A stretch of DNA of 64,000 nucleotides from Nibribacter ruber. Lineage in GTDB: Bacteria > Bacteroidota > Bacteroidia > Cytophagales > Hymenobacteraceae. The notes under the pieces are model-generated. The model was not told the DNA's origin, searched no databases, and worked only from the letters and a program-made list of their open reading frames with translations. Both the position numbers and the translations under genes were made by a program. The stretch is from contig NZ_CP047897.1 in assembly GCF_009913235.1 (NCBI RefSeq), positions 1,240,001 to 1,304,000 of the forward strand, given 5' to 3'. Of this stretch, positions 45,519 through 54,105 are shown one piece after another. How positions within the stretch are numbered: position 1 is the stretch's first letter; the number at the start of each line of letters is the position of its first letter.

Positions 45519-45869
45519 ATGAAAACGTTAAAAATCTGGATGCTCGCTTTGGTAATGACTGGTTTCGCAACTGTAGGCTTTGCGGCCAACGGAAAGAAAG
45601 GCGATGAAGTGAAATTCAAAACCTCTGCCGTGTGCGGCATGTGCAAAGCCACTATTGAGAAAGGCCTGGCCTATGAAAAAGGCGTGGAGAAAGCCGTTTT
45701 AGATGTAGACTCTAAAATTGTGACAGTGACTTATGATGCCAAGAAAACCTCCCCAGAAAAACTAAAGAAAGCAGTGAATGAGTTAGGCTATGACGCCGAC
45801 GACAGCCCGGCTACCCCGCGTGCCTATGATCGTCTGGATGAGTGCTGCAAAAAAGACTCGGCTCACTAA
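45519..45869 (+). CDS. Exported heavy-metal-associated (HMA) domain protein
   Basis: 116 residues. Signal peptide (LALVMTGFATVGFAA|NG), then an HMA domain (FKTSAVCGMCKATIEKGLAYEKGVEKAVLDVDSKIVTVTYD... to LGYDAD). The metal site is the CGMC motif, a CxxC as in copper chaperones. A short tail contains DECCKKDSAH. Probably a periplasmic copper or similar metal binder handing on ions taken up by the adjacent receptor; direction of flow is a guess. Followed by an intrinsic terminator. Confidence 0.92.
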   Translation: MKTLKIWMLALVMTGFATVGFAANGKKGDEVKFKTSAVCGMCKATIEKGLAYEKGVEKAVLDVDSKIVTVTYDAKKTSPEKLKKAVNELGYDADDSPATPRAYDRLDECCKKDSAH

Positions 45870-45890
45870 TCGTTTCTTCTTACCTATTTT

Positions 45891-45918
45891 AAAGCCTGCT
45901 CTAAAGCAGGCTTTTTTT
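45891..45918 (+). terminator. Intrinsic terminator of the metal-handling genes
   Basis: Perfect 10-bp stem AAAGCCTGCT/AGCAGGCTTT, CTAA loop, then TTTTTTT. Confidence 0.93.
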
Positions 45919-45925
45919 GTGCCTT

Positions 45926-45963
45926 CTTTTTTGGCCTGGTTTCCAGAAAATAAGCCAAAAACG
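45926..45963. repeat. 38-bp palindromic repeat, copy 14
   Basis: CTTTTTTGGCCTGGTTTC arm, right arm ends AGCCAAAAACG. Follows the terminator of the HMA gene. Confidence 0.9.
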
Positions 45964-46051
45964 ACCTGCTCGCCTAAAACAGAAGCCCAGCCAGCACACG
46001 CAAACCAAAGAATTTCATCTTACCTTTAGCGCACCATCTCCTAGCTAGCAG

Positions 46052-47953
46052 ATGCCTTCATCACCCAAATCATCCTTCATGAACCTCAATGTCAAATCCC
46101 TTCTCGTTGCCTTCCTTTTACTGGGGGCTTTCCAGAGTGTGGCTCAGCAACTGCCCATGCCGCGCAACATTGCCGCCGCGTACCAAAAAGGCACCCGTAG
46201 CGTAACTGGCACGCCCGGCGCTTCCTACTGGCAGAACACCGCTGACTATACCATCAACCTCAACTTTGACCCTGCGTCTAGAAAAGTAACGGGTACGGTA
46301 GAGATTGACTATACCAACAATAGTCCAGACACGCTCAAGCAGATCGTCTTCAAACTGTATCCCAACCTGTACCAGGAAGGCGCTCCCAGAGCCGGCGGCA
46401 TCTCGCCGGAAGATGTGAGCGAAGGCGTGAAGATTGAGAAACTGAGCTACAACCAGCAAGCCCAGGACGTGCAAAAACTACGCATGGACAACACCAACAT
46501 GACGGTGCGCATCAAACCCTTGGCGCCTAAGCAAAAAGGCATCTTCAGCATTGCGTATAATTACGAGCTAAATGCGGGCTCGCATAACCGGACGGGGCAG
46601 GTAGATGAGCAGGGCGCTGCGTTTCTGGCCTATTTCTTCCCGCGCATTGCCGTGTATGATGACGTAGACGGCTGGAACCGTACGCCTTATTTAGGACCTC
46701 AGGAGTTTTACAATGACTTCTGCAATTTCAAGGTGAACATCACGGTGCCGCAGCATTTTGTGGTCTGGGCTACCGGCGATTTAAAGAATGTAGACTATGT
46801 GCTCACCAAAAAATACGCCAAGCGATTACAGAGTGCAGAGAAGAAGGACGCCATCATCGCCATCATTGACAGCACTGATTTAAAACGCCGCGACATCACC
46901 GCCAAAAACGCCCAGAATACCTGGAAGTTTGAAGCCAGCAATGTGGTAGACTTTGCTTTCGCCACTTCAGACCATTATCTATGGAACTCCACCAGCTTGG
47001 TAGTGGACCCTAAAACCAAACGCCGCACCCGCGTGGACGTGGCCTTTAACCCTATTCACCATGACTTCAAGGAGGTGATTGACTTCTCAAGAAAGACCGT
47101 AGAGGCTATGAGCTACACTTTCCCTAAATGGCCTTTCCCCTACCCGCACATTACCGTGTTTGACGGCCTGGACCAGATGGAATACCCCATGATGGTGAAT
47201 GACAACCCCGTAGAAACCCGCGAAGACGCTATCACCCTAACCGACCATGAGATCTTTCATACCATGTTCCCGTTTTACATGGGCACCAACGAGACCAAGT
47301 ACGGCTGGATGGACGAAGGCTGGGCCACTATTGGCGAGTGGATTATCTCTACCATCATTGAGCCTAACCTGAAAGACGATTACGGCGTGGCACCTTACTC
47401 CATGATGGCTGGCACCGAGGCAGATATGCCCATCGCCACGCTTTCCACGCAACAGTCAGGTACTCCGTTCTTCCTAAACTCCTACCCTAAGCCGGCGCTT
47501 GGTTATTTATATGTGAAAGAAATGCTGGGGGACGAACTGTTCACCAAAGCGCTGCACACCTACATCCGGAACTGGAATGGCAAACATCCGCTTCCTTGGG
47601 ATTTCTTCAATTCTATGAACGCGGGTGCCGGAAAAGACCTCAATTGGTTTTGGAAACGTTGGTTTTTTGATGAAGGAACCCCAGACTTAGCCATCGCTCA
47701 TGTGCAACAACTAGCAGGACAGTATGTAGTAACCGTGGAAGCCAAAGGCACCAAGCCCGTGCCCGTAGAACTAAACGTTACCTACGCAGATAATACCACA
47801 GAGAAAGTGAAGCGCAGTATTGGCGTTTGGGAAAAAGGAAACACTACCACCCAGGTAGAATTCAAGCCTACAAAAGCCGTGAAGAAGCTGGAACTGAAAG
47901 GCACCTATATTCCAGACACCAATCCCAAGGACAATGTCTACGAAGTAAAGTAA
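46052..47953 (+). CDS. M1 family zinc aminopeptidase
   Basis: 633 residues with an N-terminal signal; the second Met (46079, MNLNVKSLLVAFLLLG) gives the neatest signal peptide ending SVAQ. N-terminal beta domain YTINLNFDPASRKVTGTVEIDYTNNSPD. Catalytic domain: DGLDQMEYPMMV replaces the GxMEN motif, HEIFH is the HExxH zinc site, and WMDEGWATIGEW supplies the third ligand. Bacteroidetes M1 proteins of this type trim peptides in the periplasm or outside. A TACCTTTA -7-like site lies at 46021-46028. Monocistronic, with a strong terminator. Confidence 0.93.
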   Translation: MPSSPKSSFMNLNVKSLLVAFLLLGAFQSVAQQLPMPRNIAAAYQKGTRSVTGTPGASYWQNTADYTINLNFDPASRKVTGTVEIDYTNNSPDTLKQIVFKLYPNLYQEGAPRAGGISPEDVSEGVKIEKLSYNQQAQDVQKLRMDNTNMTVRIKPLAPKQKGIFSIAYNYELNAGSHNRTGQVDEQGAAFLAYFFPRIAVYDDVDGWNRTPYLGPQEFYNDFCNFKVNITVPQHFVVWATGDLKNVDYVLTKKYAKRLQSAEKKDAIIAIIDSTDLKRRDITAKNAQNTWKFEASNVVDFAFATSDHYLWNSTSLVVDPKTKRRTRVDVAFNPIHHDFKEVIDFSRKTVEAMSYTFPKWPFPYPHITVFDGLDQMEYPMMVNDNPVETREDAITLTDHEIFHTMFPFYMGTNETKYGWMDEGWATIGEWIISTIIEPNLKDDYGVAPYSMMAGTEADMPIATLSTQQSGTPFFLNSYPKPALGYLYVKEMLGDELFTKALHTYIRNWNGKHPLPWDFFNSMNAGAGKDLNWFWKRWFFDEGTPDLAIAHVQQLAGQYVVTVEAKGTKPVPVELNVTYADNTTEKVKRSIGVWEKGNTTTQVEFKPTKAVKKLELKGTYIPDTNPKDNVYEVK

Positions 47954-47964
47954 CAAAGCCTTTT

Positions 47965-48012
47965 AAACGCGAAGCCCCGCTAACTCTTTTGAATTAGCGG
48001 GGCTTCGCGTTT
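47965..48012. terminator. Intrinsic terminator fused to a palindromic repeat
   Basis: AAACGCGAAGCCCCGCTAA stem with full complement and 10-nt loop; T-run shared with the next repeat. Lies between convergent M1 peptidase and crtW genes and could act both ways. Confidence 0.9.
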
Positions 48013-48045
48013 TTGGCCTATTTTCCATAAATCAGCCTAAAAACG
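48008..48045. repeat. 38-bp palindromic repeat, copy 15
   Basis: CGTTTTTGGCCTATTTTC arm, right arm ends GCCTAAAAACG. Joined to the terminator before it. Confidence 0.93.
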
Positions 48046-48103
48046 AAAAACAGCATGGGTTAAAACTGTTAATTGGTCACTTATGACTGTTTACTAATTC
48101 CTG

Positions 48104-48808
48104 CTAACTGTTCCCTGAAAGTCGGTCTTTCTCCTGGTATAGTTTCCACCAAGGTAAGTAGGGTTTATCATGGTGCTCATAATGGTACCCAAAGAAGTAA
48201 CAGCTGATAAACGCCCATAAGTGATTTCTTCCCTGGGTAGAAGATTTGTGCTTGTTATCTGGTTCATGCTCTCCCTTATGCGGCAGATACGTTCCGAAGT
48301 AAAACAACTGAAACGTGGCCAGAACCGCCGGTACCATCCAGAAAAGGATGATATTCTCCACCGGAAACCATAGTTGTAATAGATTGTAAGTACCCGCCAT
48401 TAAGAGAACTTGAATAATGGTGATGTACTGCCGGGCAAAGCTTAAGAACCACAGAAAGAAGTTGCCGCCATGGTAATCTGGATCTTCTTCGGTGGCGACG
48501 TGTTTGTGGTGCAGGTGATGTTTGGGGTACAGCCTGCCGTAATAATTATAGGCGAACAAGCCTGCGGTGATAGTGCCAATGATGCTGTTCAATCGCTCGT
48601 TACCGGGAGCTACTACGCCGTGCATGGCATCATGCGCCGTAATGAACAAGCCCGTGTACAAATGCGTCATGACTAGCACCGCCAAGTAAGTTAGCGGCGA
48701 GGCAAAAGAAACCTCCCAATGCAGCAGAAACCACAGCAAACTAGCCCACGCCGTTAAGATGAGCAAGGCGATGATGACTCCGGTATGTTGCTGGGTGAAA
48801 GATTTCAA
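48104..48808 (-). CDS. crtW: Beta-carotene ketolase (CrtW type)
   Basis: 234-residue membrane di-iron oxygenase of the fatty-acid-desaturase superfamily, adding 4-keto groups to carotenoid rings. Histidine boxes: TAHDAMHG, KHHLHHKHV and HYEHHDKPYLPWW; the last is typical of CrtW rather than desaturases. Three to four membrane segments. The start appears to be TTG, since no ATG lies upstream in frame and the next Met is far inside. Separated from ispH by a 38-bp palindrome, so it may have its own promoter. Predicts keto-carotenoids such as canthaxanthin or astaxanthin with crtZ. Confidence 0.88.
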   Translation of the reverse strand: MKSFTQQHTGVIIALLILTAWASLLWFLLHWEVSFASPLTYLAVLVMTHLYTGLFITAHDAMHGVVAPGNERLNSIIGTITAGLFAYNYYGRLYPKHHLHHKHVATEEDPDYHGGNFFLWFLSFARQYITIIQVLLMAGTYNLLQLWFPVENIILFWMVPAVLATFQLFYFGTYLPHKGEHEPDNKHKSSTQGRNHLWAFISCYFFGYHYEHHDKPYLPWWKLYQEKDRLSGNS

Positions 48809-48882
48809 TGCGTTTACGGCTGGTTTGGTTTTTCTTACGAAGGTAGGGCTTGGTTTGGCTTATTGCGCAAAGAGGTCTTACT

Positions 48883-48920
48883 CGTTTTTGGGCTAATTTC
48901 TGGAAAACAGGCCAAAAACG
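48883..48920. repeat. 38-bp palindromic repeat, copy 16
   Basis: CGTTTTTGGGCTAATTTC arm, right arm GAAAACAGGCCAAAAACG intact. Between ispH and crtW. Confidence 0.93.
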
Positions 48921-48940
48921 ATGATTCTATACGATTTGGC

Positions 48941-49786
48941 CTATAACGTCTGCAAAGCGTCCCGAACTTCTTCCATGAGCCACATGGGCGTGGAAGTAGC
49001 CCCGCAGATTCCTACGGTTTCGCCGTTGGCAAACCAGTCAGGTTGTATTTCTTCTACTTTAGACACAAAGTAGGTATTGGGGTTGGTGTCCTTGCAGACT
49101 TGGTACAACACTTTTCCATTAGAAGACTTGGTACCTGATACAAACACAATCCTGTTGTATTTCTGGGCAAACAGACGCAGTTCCTTATCACGGTTAGATA
49201 CTTGCCGGCAGATGGTGTCATTGGCGTCTACGGCGTACCCTCGCGTCTCTAATTCATTTTTGATGTTGTAGAAACTGTTGGTGCTTTTGGTGGTTTGGCT
49301 GTAAAGCGTGATGTTCTGGGGTAACTCATGACGTAGCAACTCGTCCAGGTTCTCAAAGACTACCGCCTCATTACTGGTTTGGCCTAAGAGTCCCAATACT
49401 TCGGCGTGGCCGTGCTTGCCGTAAATAAAGATTTGCTCTTTCTTGTCAAAGGAGGTCTTGATACGGTTCTGTAATTTGAGCACCACCGGGCAGGAAGCGT
49501 CAATTAAGGTGAGGTTGTTTTGCATGGCCATCTGGTAGGTAGACGGCGGCTCGCCGTGCGCCCTAATCAGCACATGCTCGTCCCGGAGTTTCTGCAATAC
49601 GTCATAGTTGATGATGCGCAGGCCTTTCTTCTGCAAGCGCTCCACTTCTTCGTCATTGTGTACAATATCGCCTAAGCAATACAAGTAGCCACGTTCTTCC
49701 AGCAGGTCCTCAGCCATCTGAATGGCATAGATTACCCCGAAGCAGAATCCTGAGTTGGCGTCAATGGTTACCTGTAGTTGTCGCAT
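48941..49786 (-). CDS. ispH: 4-hydroxy-3-methylbut-2-enyl diphosphate reductase
   Basis: 281-residue last enzyme of the MEP isoprenoid pathway, producing IPP and DMAPP with a 4Fe-4S cluster. The three cluster cysteines are Cys15 (NSGFCFGV), Cys99 (IDASCPVV) and Cys261 (VGICGATSTP). IRAHGEPPSTY and SQTTKSTNSFYNI are family substrate segments. Placing ispH within the carotenoid cluster, 3 nt after the lycopene cyclase gene, couples precursor supply to pigment synthesis. Confidence 0.97.
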   Translation of the reverse strand: MRQLQVTIDANSGFCFGVIYAIQMAEDLLEERGYLYCLGDIVHNDEEVERLQKKGLRIINYDVLQKLRDEHVLIRAHGEPPSTYQMAMQNNLTLIDASCPVVLKLQNRIKTSFDKKEQIFIYGKHGHAEVLGLLGQTSNEAVVFENLDELLRHELPQNITLYSQTTKSTNSFYNIKNELETRGYAVDANDTICRQVSNRDKELRLFAQKYNRIVFVSGTKSSNGKVLYQVCKDTNPNTYFVSKVEEIQPDWFANGETVGICGATSTPMWLMEEVRDALQTL

Positions 49787-49789
49787 ATG

Positions 49790-50500
49790 CTAGTTAACAA
49801 GGGCTGCGGTGACTTTGTTTGCAGGTGCTTCGGCTTTTTGCTTCAAGAACTCATAAATAAGGATGGTCATGAGCAAAAGCAACATAGAGTACATGGTGTC
49901 TTCGGCGGGAATAGTAGTTATACGGAACCCCGTGTTATGTGCGTTGTTGTACCTGACCACGGGCAAAGCCGTGAGCACTCCGTTTACCAGCAGAAACGGC
50001 ACTAGATGCACCAGATACGCCAGGTAAAACCTCCCCATCTTTCTGTACCTGAACAGCGCATAATACACCACCAGCAGTACCGGCACCAGTAGGCAGGTGA
50101 GCATGGTATACCATCTTCCCCAGAAAAACAGTCCTATGGCCAGGTTGGCAATCACTAAAAACCAGGTAATGGCCGGGGCATAAGGCTGAAGCCATTCCCT
50201 TGATATATACGTGTTTAAGCATTCATAGATAAAAACGCAGGCGTAGGGGACGGTAATAAAGAAAAGTATTTCCTCCAGAGGCAGATTGCCGATGTAAAAG
50301 CCAAGGAGATAGTCGGGGTTAAAGCTCCAGACGCCGTGTTGGGTAAAGGCCATGTCCCAGGAGATGAAGCAGAAGGCTGTCACAGCCATGGCGGGGAAGA
50401 GATGGCGCCAGTTGGTATAAAAGTGCACCCGCTTGTCAAAGGAGAGCACCAGGGGGAAAAAGATGGTGAAGATGTTTAAGTAGAGGTAGATGTAGTTCAT
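49790..50500 (-). CDS. crtY: Lycopene cyclase (CrtYcd type, fused domains)
   Basis: 236-residue polytopic membrane protein with two related lycopene-cyclase domains of the CrtYc/CrtYd (fungal/actinobacterial) type. Domain one has SWDMAFTQHGVWSFNPDYLLG and PLEEILFFITVPYACVF, the known PxE(E/D) signature. Domain two has a matching but weaker pattern (VRYNNAHNTGFRITTIPAEDTMYSMLLLL). It converts lycopene to beta-carotene. Overlaps the upstream unknown gene by 4 nt. Confidence 0.9.
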   Translation of the reverse strand: MNYIYLYLNIFTIFFPLVLSFDKRVHFYTNWRHLFPAMAVTAFCFISWDMAFTQHGVWSFNPDYLLGFYIGNLPLEEILFFITVPYACVFIYECLNTYISREWLQPYAPAITWFLVIANLAIGLFFWGRWYTMLTCLLVPVLLVVYYALFRYRKMGRFYLAYLVHLVPFLLVNGVLTALPVVRYNNAHNTGFRITTIPAEDTMYSMLLLLMTILIYEFLKQKAEAPANKVTAALVN

Positions 50501-51030
50501 AGCTTCAGGTTGGTCACCTGCTCGCGCTCTTCTGGGGTCAAATGCTCTGGGTGCCTCAGCAGAAAATCTTTCATGATCTTTAAAGACTCCACCGGCATGC
50601 CAGACTTGGGATGACGCAGCATGGCGCTCAGGAATATGTTTTTATCGTCTTGCAAATGCCCGCTCATGTTCAGGTAGCGGGGCACGAAGAATTCAATAGA
50701 ATACCGCAGAAACCTTACTTCTGGGTCTTGTTTGTCCAGTGCCACCGCCTGCTCAAAAATCTGACCCGAGGTGCGCAGGTACTTTAGCTTAGCGTACGGG
50801 CTCCAGGTGTGCTTGGCCATGACGGCGTTAGACACCGCTTTGTATCCTAGTTTCAAAGGGTCTTTGCCTTTGTACTTCTCCATTAAGGCATGAAAATCAT
50901 CTGCCAGCTCTTCGTTCTTGGCTGATTTTTGATAGAAGCTCAGCAACACCGAGTGCCGGTAGGCGTCTGTTTCTTGGGCTACAGGCACCAACACTAGACT
51001 AAGGGAGAGGAGAACCGCGGGTAAAAGCAT
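50497..51030 (-). CDS. Conserved hypothetical protein within the carotenoid operon
   Basis: 177 residues. Likely signal peptide (MLLPAVLLSLSLVLVPVAQ). The mature part is mostly helical and TPR-like in feel (TSGQIFEQAVALDKQDPEVRFLRYSIEF, MPVESLKIMKDFLLRHPEHLTPEEREQV). No known domain recognised. It lies 7 nt after crtB and overlaps the cyclase gene, so it is translated with the pathway; it could help carotenoid assembly at the envelope, but that is only a guess from position. Confidence 0.8.
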   Translation of the reverse strand: MLLPAVLLSLSLVLVPVAQETDAYRHSVLLSFYQKSAKNEELADDFHALMEKYKGKDPLKLGYKAVSNAVMAKHTWSPYAKLKYLRTSGQIFEQAVALDKQDPEVRFLRYSIEFFVPRYLNMSGHLQDDKNIFLSAMLRHPKSGMPVESLKIMKDFLLRHPEHLTPEEREQVTNLKL

Positions 51031-51037
51031 AAGCGCA

Positions 51038-51883
51038 TTAGAAAGTATTGAACTGGTACCTAATATACGAACTAAGCAGTAAAGCTAGCTTGGTATTATC
51101 TGGCACTCTTACGCGTTCTGCTAAAATTTGGGCGGCTGGCGCCTTCTTTATTTTCTTGAAAAGCTTTAAATAATAAATATACGCCAGGTACACGCCCATC
51201 TTGGCACCTTTGGGCAAGGCCATGATTCCCACGTAGGCATCGTCAAAATCACGTTGGATGTCTGCCTCAATCTCTTCTTTGTCTTTGGTGCAGAAGGACA
51301 GGAAATTCACCTTCGGGAAGTACACGCGCCCGCGGTCATGGTAGTCACTTTTAATGTCCCTGAGGAAGTTCACTTTCTGGAAAGCCGCTCCCAGTTTACA
51401 GGCAGGTGCTTTCAAGCGCTCAAACATGGCTTCATCTCCTTCGCAGAATACTTTCAGGCACATCAGGCCTACTACTTCAGCCGAGCCATAGATGTATTCC
51501 TCATAGCAGTCACAGTTGTACTCGCGGTCTGTGAGGTCCATGGCCATGCTGTTCAAGAACGCGTCAATGTAGGCATGGTCAATCTTAAATTCGTTTACCA
51601 CCAATTGGAAAGCATGCAACACCGGATTCAGGCTGATTTTCTCCTCCAAAGCCTGGTAGGTGTCCTTTCTGAAGCGCTCTAGCAGTTCGGCCTTGTCATG
51701 GTCATGGAAGGTGTCCACAATCTCGTCGGCAAACCGCACAAACCCATAGATGGCGTAAATGGAATCATGAAACTTGGGGCTGAGCGTCTTGATGCCCAAC
51801 GTGAAGGACGTGCTGTAGCGCTGAGTGATGAGCTTACTGCATTCCAGCGTGGTGGTGTCAAAAAGTGTCTTAGGTGGCAGCAT
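51038..51883 (-). CDS. crtB: Phytoene synthase
   Basis: 281-residue head-to-head prenyl synthase joining two GGPP to phytoene. Motifs: RYSTSFTLGIKTL, FVRFADEIVDTFHD with the first Asp-rich site, EEYIYGSAEVVGLMCLKVF, and LGAAFQKVNFLRDIKSDYHDRGRVYFP with the second. Standard length. It starts 3 nt after the crtI stop. Confidence 0.96.
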   Translation of the reverse strand: MLPPKTLFDTTTLECSKLITQRYSTSFTLGIKTLSPKFHDSIYAIYGFVRFADEIVDTFHDHDKAELLERFRKDTYQALEEKISLNPVLHAFQLVVNEFKIDHAYIDAFLNSMAMDLTDREYNCDCYEEYIYGSAEVVGLMCLKVFCEGDEAMFERLKAPACKLGAAFQKVNFLRDIKSDYHDRGRVYFPKVNFLSFCTKDKEEIEADIQRDFDDAYVGIMALPKGAKMGVYLAYIYYLKLFKKIKKAPAAQILAERVRVPDNTKLALLLSSYIRYQFNTF

Positions 51884-51886
51884 GCA

Positions 51887-53398
51887 TTAATGGGTTAAGG
51901 ACGCTTTTTGCGGGGCAAATTCTTTCACAACTTCGGCCGCTACTACCTGCCCTGAGATGAGCGAAGGCGGCACGCCTGGTCCAGGAACAGTCAATTGGCC
52001 TGCGTAAAACAGGTTCTTTATTTTTTTGCTCTTCAGGCTGGGTTTTAGCACTGCCGTCTGAGTGAGTGTATTGGCTAAGCCGTAGGCGTTGCCTTTAAAG
52101 GCATGGTAATCCTGTATAAAATCCTGATGCGCGTAGCTGCGTTTGTACACCACGTGACTTCTCACGTCCTGGCCCGTAATCTGCTCCAGGCGGGTCATCA
52201 CCATATCATAGTAGCGCTCCCGGGTTTCCTCAGTGTCGGTCAAGTCTGGCGCCACGGGTATCAAGATGAATACATTCTCCATTCCTGCTGGGGCAACGCT
52301 GGCATCTGTCTTTGACGGCACTGATACGTAAAACAATGGTTTCTTAGGCCAGGCTGGCGTTGTATAAATCTCCTGCGCGTGCGGCCCAAAGTCTTCGTCA
52401 AAAAACAGATTATGGTGGTGCAGTCCGGTAAGCTTCTTGTCAATGCCTAAATAGAAAATGAGCGATGACGGCGCCATCACGCGGCTGTCCCAGTATTTGT
52501 CCGTATAACTACGATAGGCTGGCGGCAACAGTTGGGTTTCCAGGTGATGGTAATCGGCGGCACCTACGACTACTTCTGCGGTGTAGGTGCCTTTGTTGGT
52601 GATAAGTTGAGTGATTTGTCCATCCTGAATGTCAATCTTCTGGACCTCCTCGCCTAAGCGCATCTCTACGCCCAGTTCCTCGGCCAAGGCTACCATGCCT
52701 TCCACAATCTTGTGCATGCCACCCATGGGGTACCAGGTACCCAGTGACATGTCTGCGTAGTTCATGAGGCTGTATAAGGCGGGGGTGTTTTCTGGCAAAG
52801 CACCCAAGAATAGAATGGGAAACTCCATCAACTGAATAAGGCGCGGGTGCTTGAAGAACTTGCGCAAGTGCTTGGCCATGGACTGAAACACATCCAGGCG
52901 CATGACGTCTACCAGCAGTTTCAGGTCCACAAACTCGGTCAGGGAGCGGCTGGGTTTATAGACTAGTTGATTGATGCCTACCTCATATTTATAGGCGGCT
53001 TGCTTTAAGAAATCTCTCAGTTTTAGGCTAGAGCCCGGTTCCAGTTCTTCAAAGAGCGCCTCTAGTTTTGCCATAGAAGCAGGCAACTCTAAGGTATCTC
53101 CTTTACCATACAGTACTTGGTAGGATGGATCCAAGCGCACTAAATCATAGTAGTCTGCCGTGGTTTTCCCGAATTTCTGGAAAAACTGCTCAAAAACGTC
53201 TGGCATCCAATACCAGCTGGGGCCCATGTCATAGGTGAAGCCTTGCGCGCTGAAGGTTCGCGCACGACCTCCGGCAACATCGTTTTTCTCTAAGACGGTC
53301 ACGTGATAGCCGGCTTGCGCCAGACTGGCCGCGGTAGAAAGGCCGGCAAACCCGGCGCCTATGACAATGGCTTTGTTTTTGGGGAGGGATTCACCCAT
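51887..53398 (-). CDS. crtI: Phytoene desaturase
   Basis: 503-residue FAD-dependent enzyme making lycopene from phytoene. The dinucleotide fold KAIVIGAGFAGLSTAASLAQAGYHVTVLEKNDVAGGRAR is at the N-terminus. The family C-terminal motif is NLFYAGQLTVPGPGVPPSLISGQVVA. Other conserved parts include MGPSWYWMPDVFEQFF and YPMGGMHKIVEGMVALAEELG. First enzyme of the contiguous crtI-crtB-unknown-crtY-ispH run, 40 nt downstream of the sigma factor gene. Confidence 0.96.
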   Translation of the reverse strand: MGESLPKNKAIVIGAGFAGLSTAASLAQAGYHVTVLEKNDVAGGRARTFSAQGFTYDMGPSWYWMPDVFEQFFQKFGKTTADYYDLVRLDPSYQVLYGKGDTLELPASMAKLEALFEELEPGSSLKLRDFLKQAAYKYEVGINQLVYKPSRSLTEFVDLKLLVDVMRLDVFQSMAKHLRKFFKHPRLIQLMEFPILFLGALPENTPALYSLMNYADMSLGTWYPMGGMHKIVEGMVALAEELGVEMRLGEEVQKIDIQDGQITQLITNKGTYTAEVVVGAADYHHLETQLLPPAYRSYTDKYWDSRVMAPSSLIFYLGIDKKLTGLHHHNLFFDEDFGPHAQEIYTTPAWPKKPLFYVSVPSKTDASVAPAGMENVFILIPVAPDLTDTEETRERYYDMVMTRLEQITGQDVRSHVVYKRSYAHQDFIQDYHAFKGNAYGLANTLTQTAVLKPSLKSKKIKNLFYAGQLTVPGPGVPPSLISGQVVAAEVVKEFAPQKASLTH

Positions 53399-53438
53399 GG
53401 GGACTGAGGTCGTTTAGATCAAGTTACTCTTCTACGGA

Positions 53439-53954
53439 TTAAATGCCGTACGCGTACACCCGCAACTGTTGTTTCAATTCTTTGCGGGCCAAGTGGATTC
53501 TGTTCTTCACGGTTCCAATTGGAATCTTCAACTTCTCGGCAATCTCCAGGTACTTGTAGCCCACATAATACATCATGAACGGCGTCTTGAACTCCTCTGG
53601 CAACTGCTGTACCGCGTCTTCAATGTCCTGCGCAGCAAACTCGCCCGTGGCGCCGTTGTACGCGACCATACGGTCATCGTTCGGAAAGTACTGAAAATAG
53701 TCGGTGGTATCAAGGGTGCTGGTACGTTTGGTCACCTTGTTGTAGTGGTTGATGAACGTATTGCGCATGATGGTGTATAGCCAGGCCTTGATGTTGGTAC
53801 CCGTCTTAAACTTGTCTCTGTTGGCAAACGCCTTAAGCAAAGTCTCCTGGACCAGGTCTTTGGCGTCATCTGAGTCTCTGGTGAGATTATAGGCGGCCGG
53901 CCGAAGCGTAGGGGCTATGTTCTCTACAACGGTTGAAAATTCTACGACTGTCAT
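53439..53954 (-). CDS. ECF-type RNA polymerase sigma factor
   Basis: 171-residue sigma-70 family protein with region 2 (NLTRDSDDAKDLVQETLLKAFANRDKF, KAWLYTIMRNTFINHYNK) and region 4 (LPEEFKTPFMMYYVGYKYLEIAEKLKIPIGTVKNRIHLARKELKQQL). No sigma-1 or anti-sigma gene adjoins. It sits between a B12-binding MerR regulator and crtI, an arrangement like LitR-LitS in Streptomyces, where an ECF factor turns on carotenoid genes in light. An 8-bp inverted repeat lies in its leader. Confidence 0.93.
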   Translation of the reverse strand: MTVVEFSTVVENIAPTLRPAAYNLTRDSDDAKDLVQETLLKAFANRDKFKTGTNIKAWLYTIMRNTFINHYNKVTKRTSTLDTTDYFQYFPNDDRMVAYNGATGEFAAQDIEDAVQQLPEEFKTPFMMYYVGYKYLEIAEKLKIPIGTVKNRIHLARKELKQQLRVYAYGI

Positions 53955-53956
53955 TT

Positions 53957-53988
53957 TTGTTTAACGTTTAAAGTAAAACATTAAACAA
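53957..53988. promoter_or_regulatory. Inverted repeat upstream of the sigma factor gene
   Basis: TTGTTTAA and TTAAACAA, 16 nt apart, just upstream of the ATG. Further GTTTAA motifs occur nearby. Possible operator for the adjacent MerR-type regulator. Confidence 0.4.
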
Positions 53989-54105
53989 TTATACGCACAA
54001 AAAATTAATGTAGCTACTTCTGTTTAATATTTTTTTCAAAAAAATAAACACACCGAATCATCCTCCCAGAGTGGGAGACCTACGTAAAAAGAAAGGGGCG
54101 TAGAT

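Noticed and set aside
53162-53200. Palindrome-like DNA inside crtI (TCTGGAAAAACTGCTCAAAAACG)
   Set aside because: Only the right arm is similar and the encoded peptide (FFQKFGKTTADYYDL) lies in a segment generally conserved in phytoene desaturases, so likeness is best explained by protein constraint.
54065-54079. CTCCCA-GAG-TGGGAG hairpin after the MerR gene as a terminator
   Set aside because: No T-run follows directly; read-through into the sigma gene remains possible.
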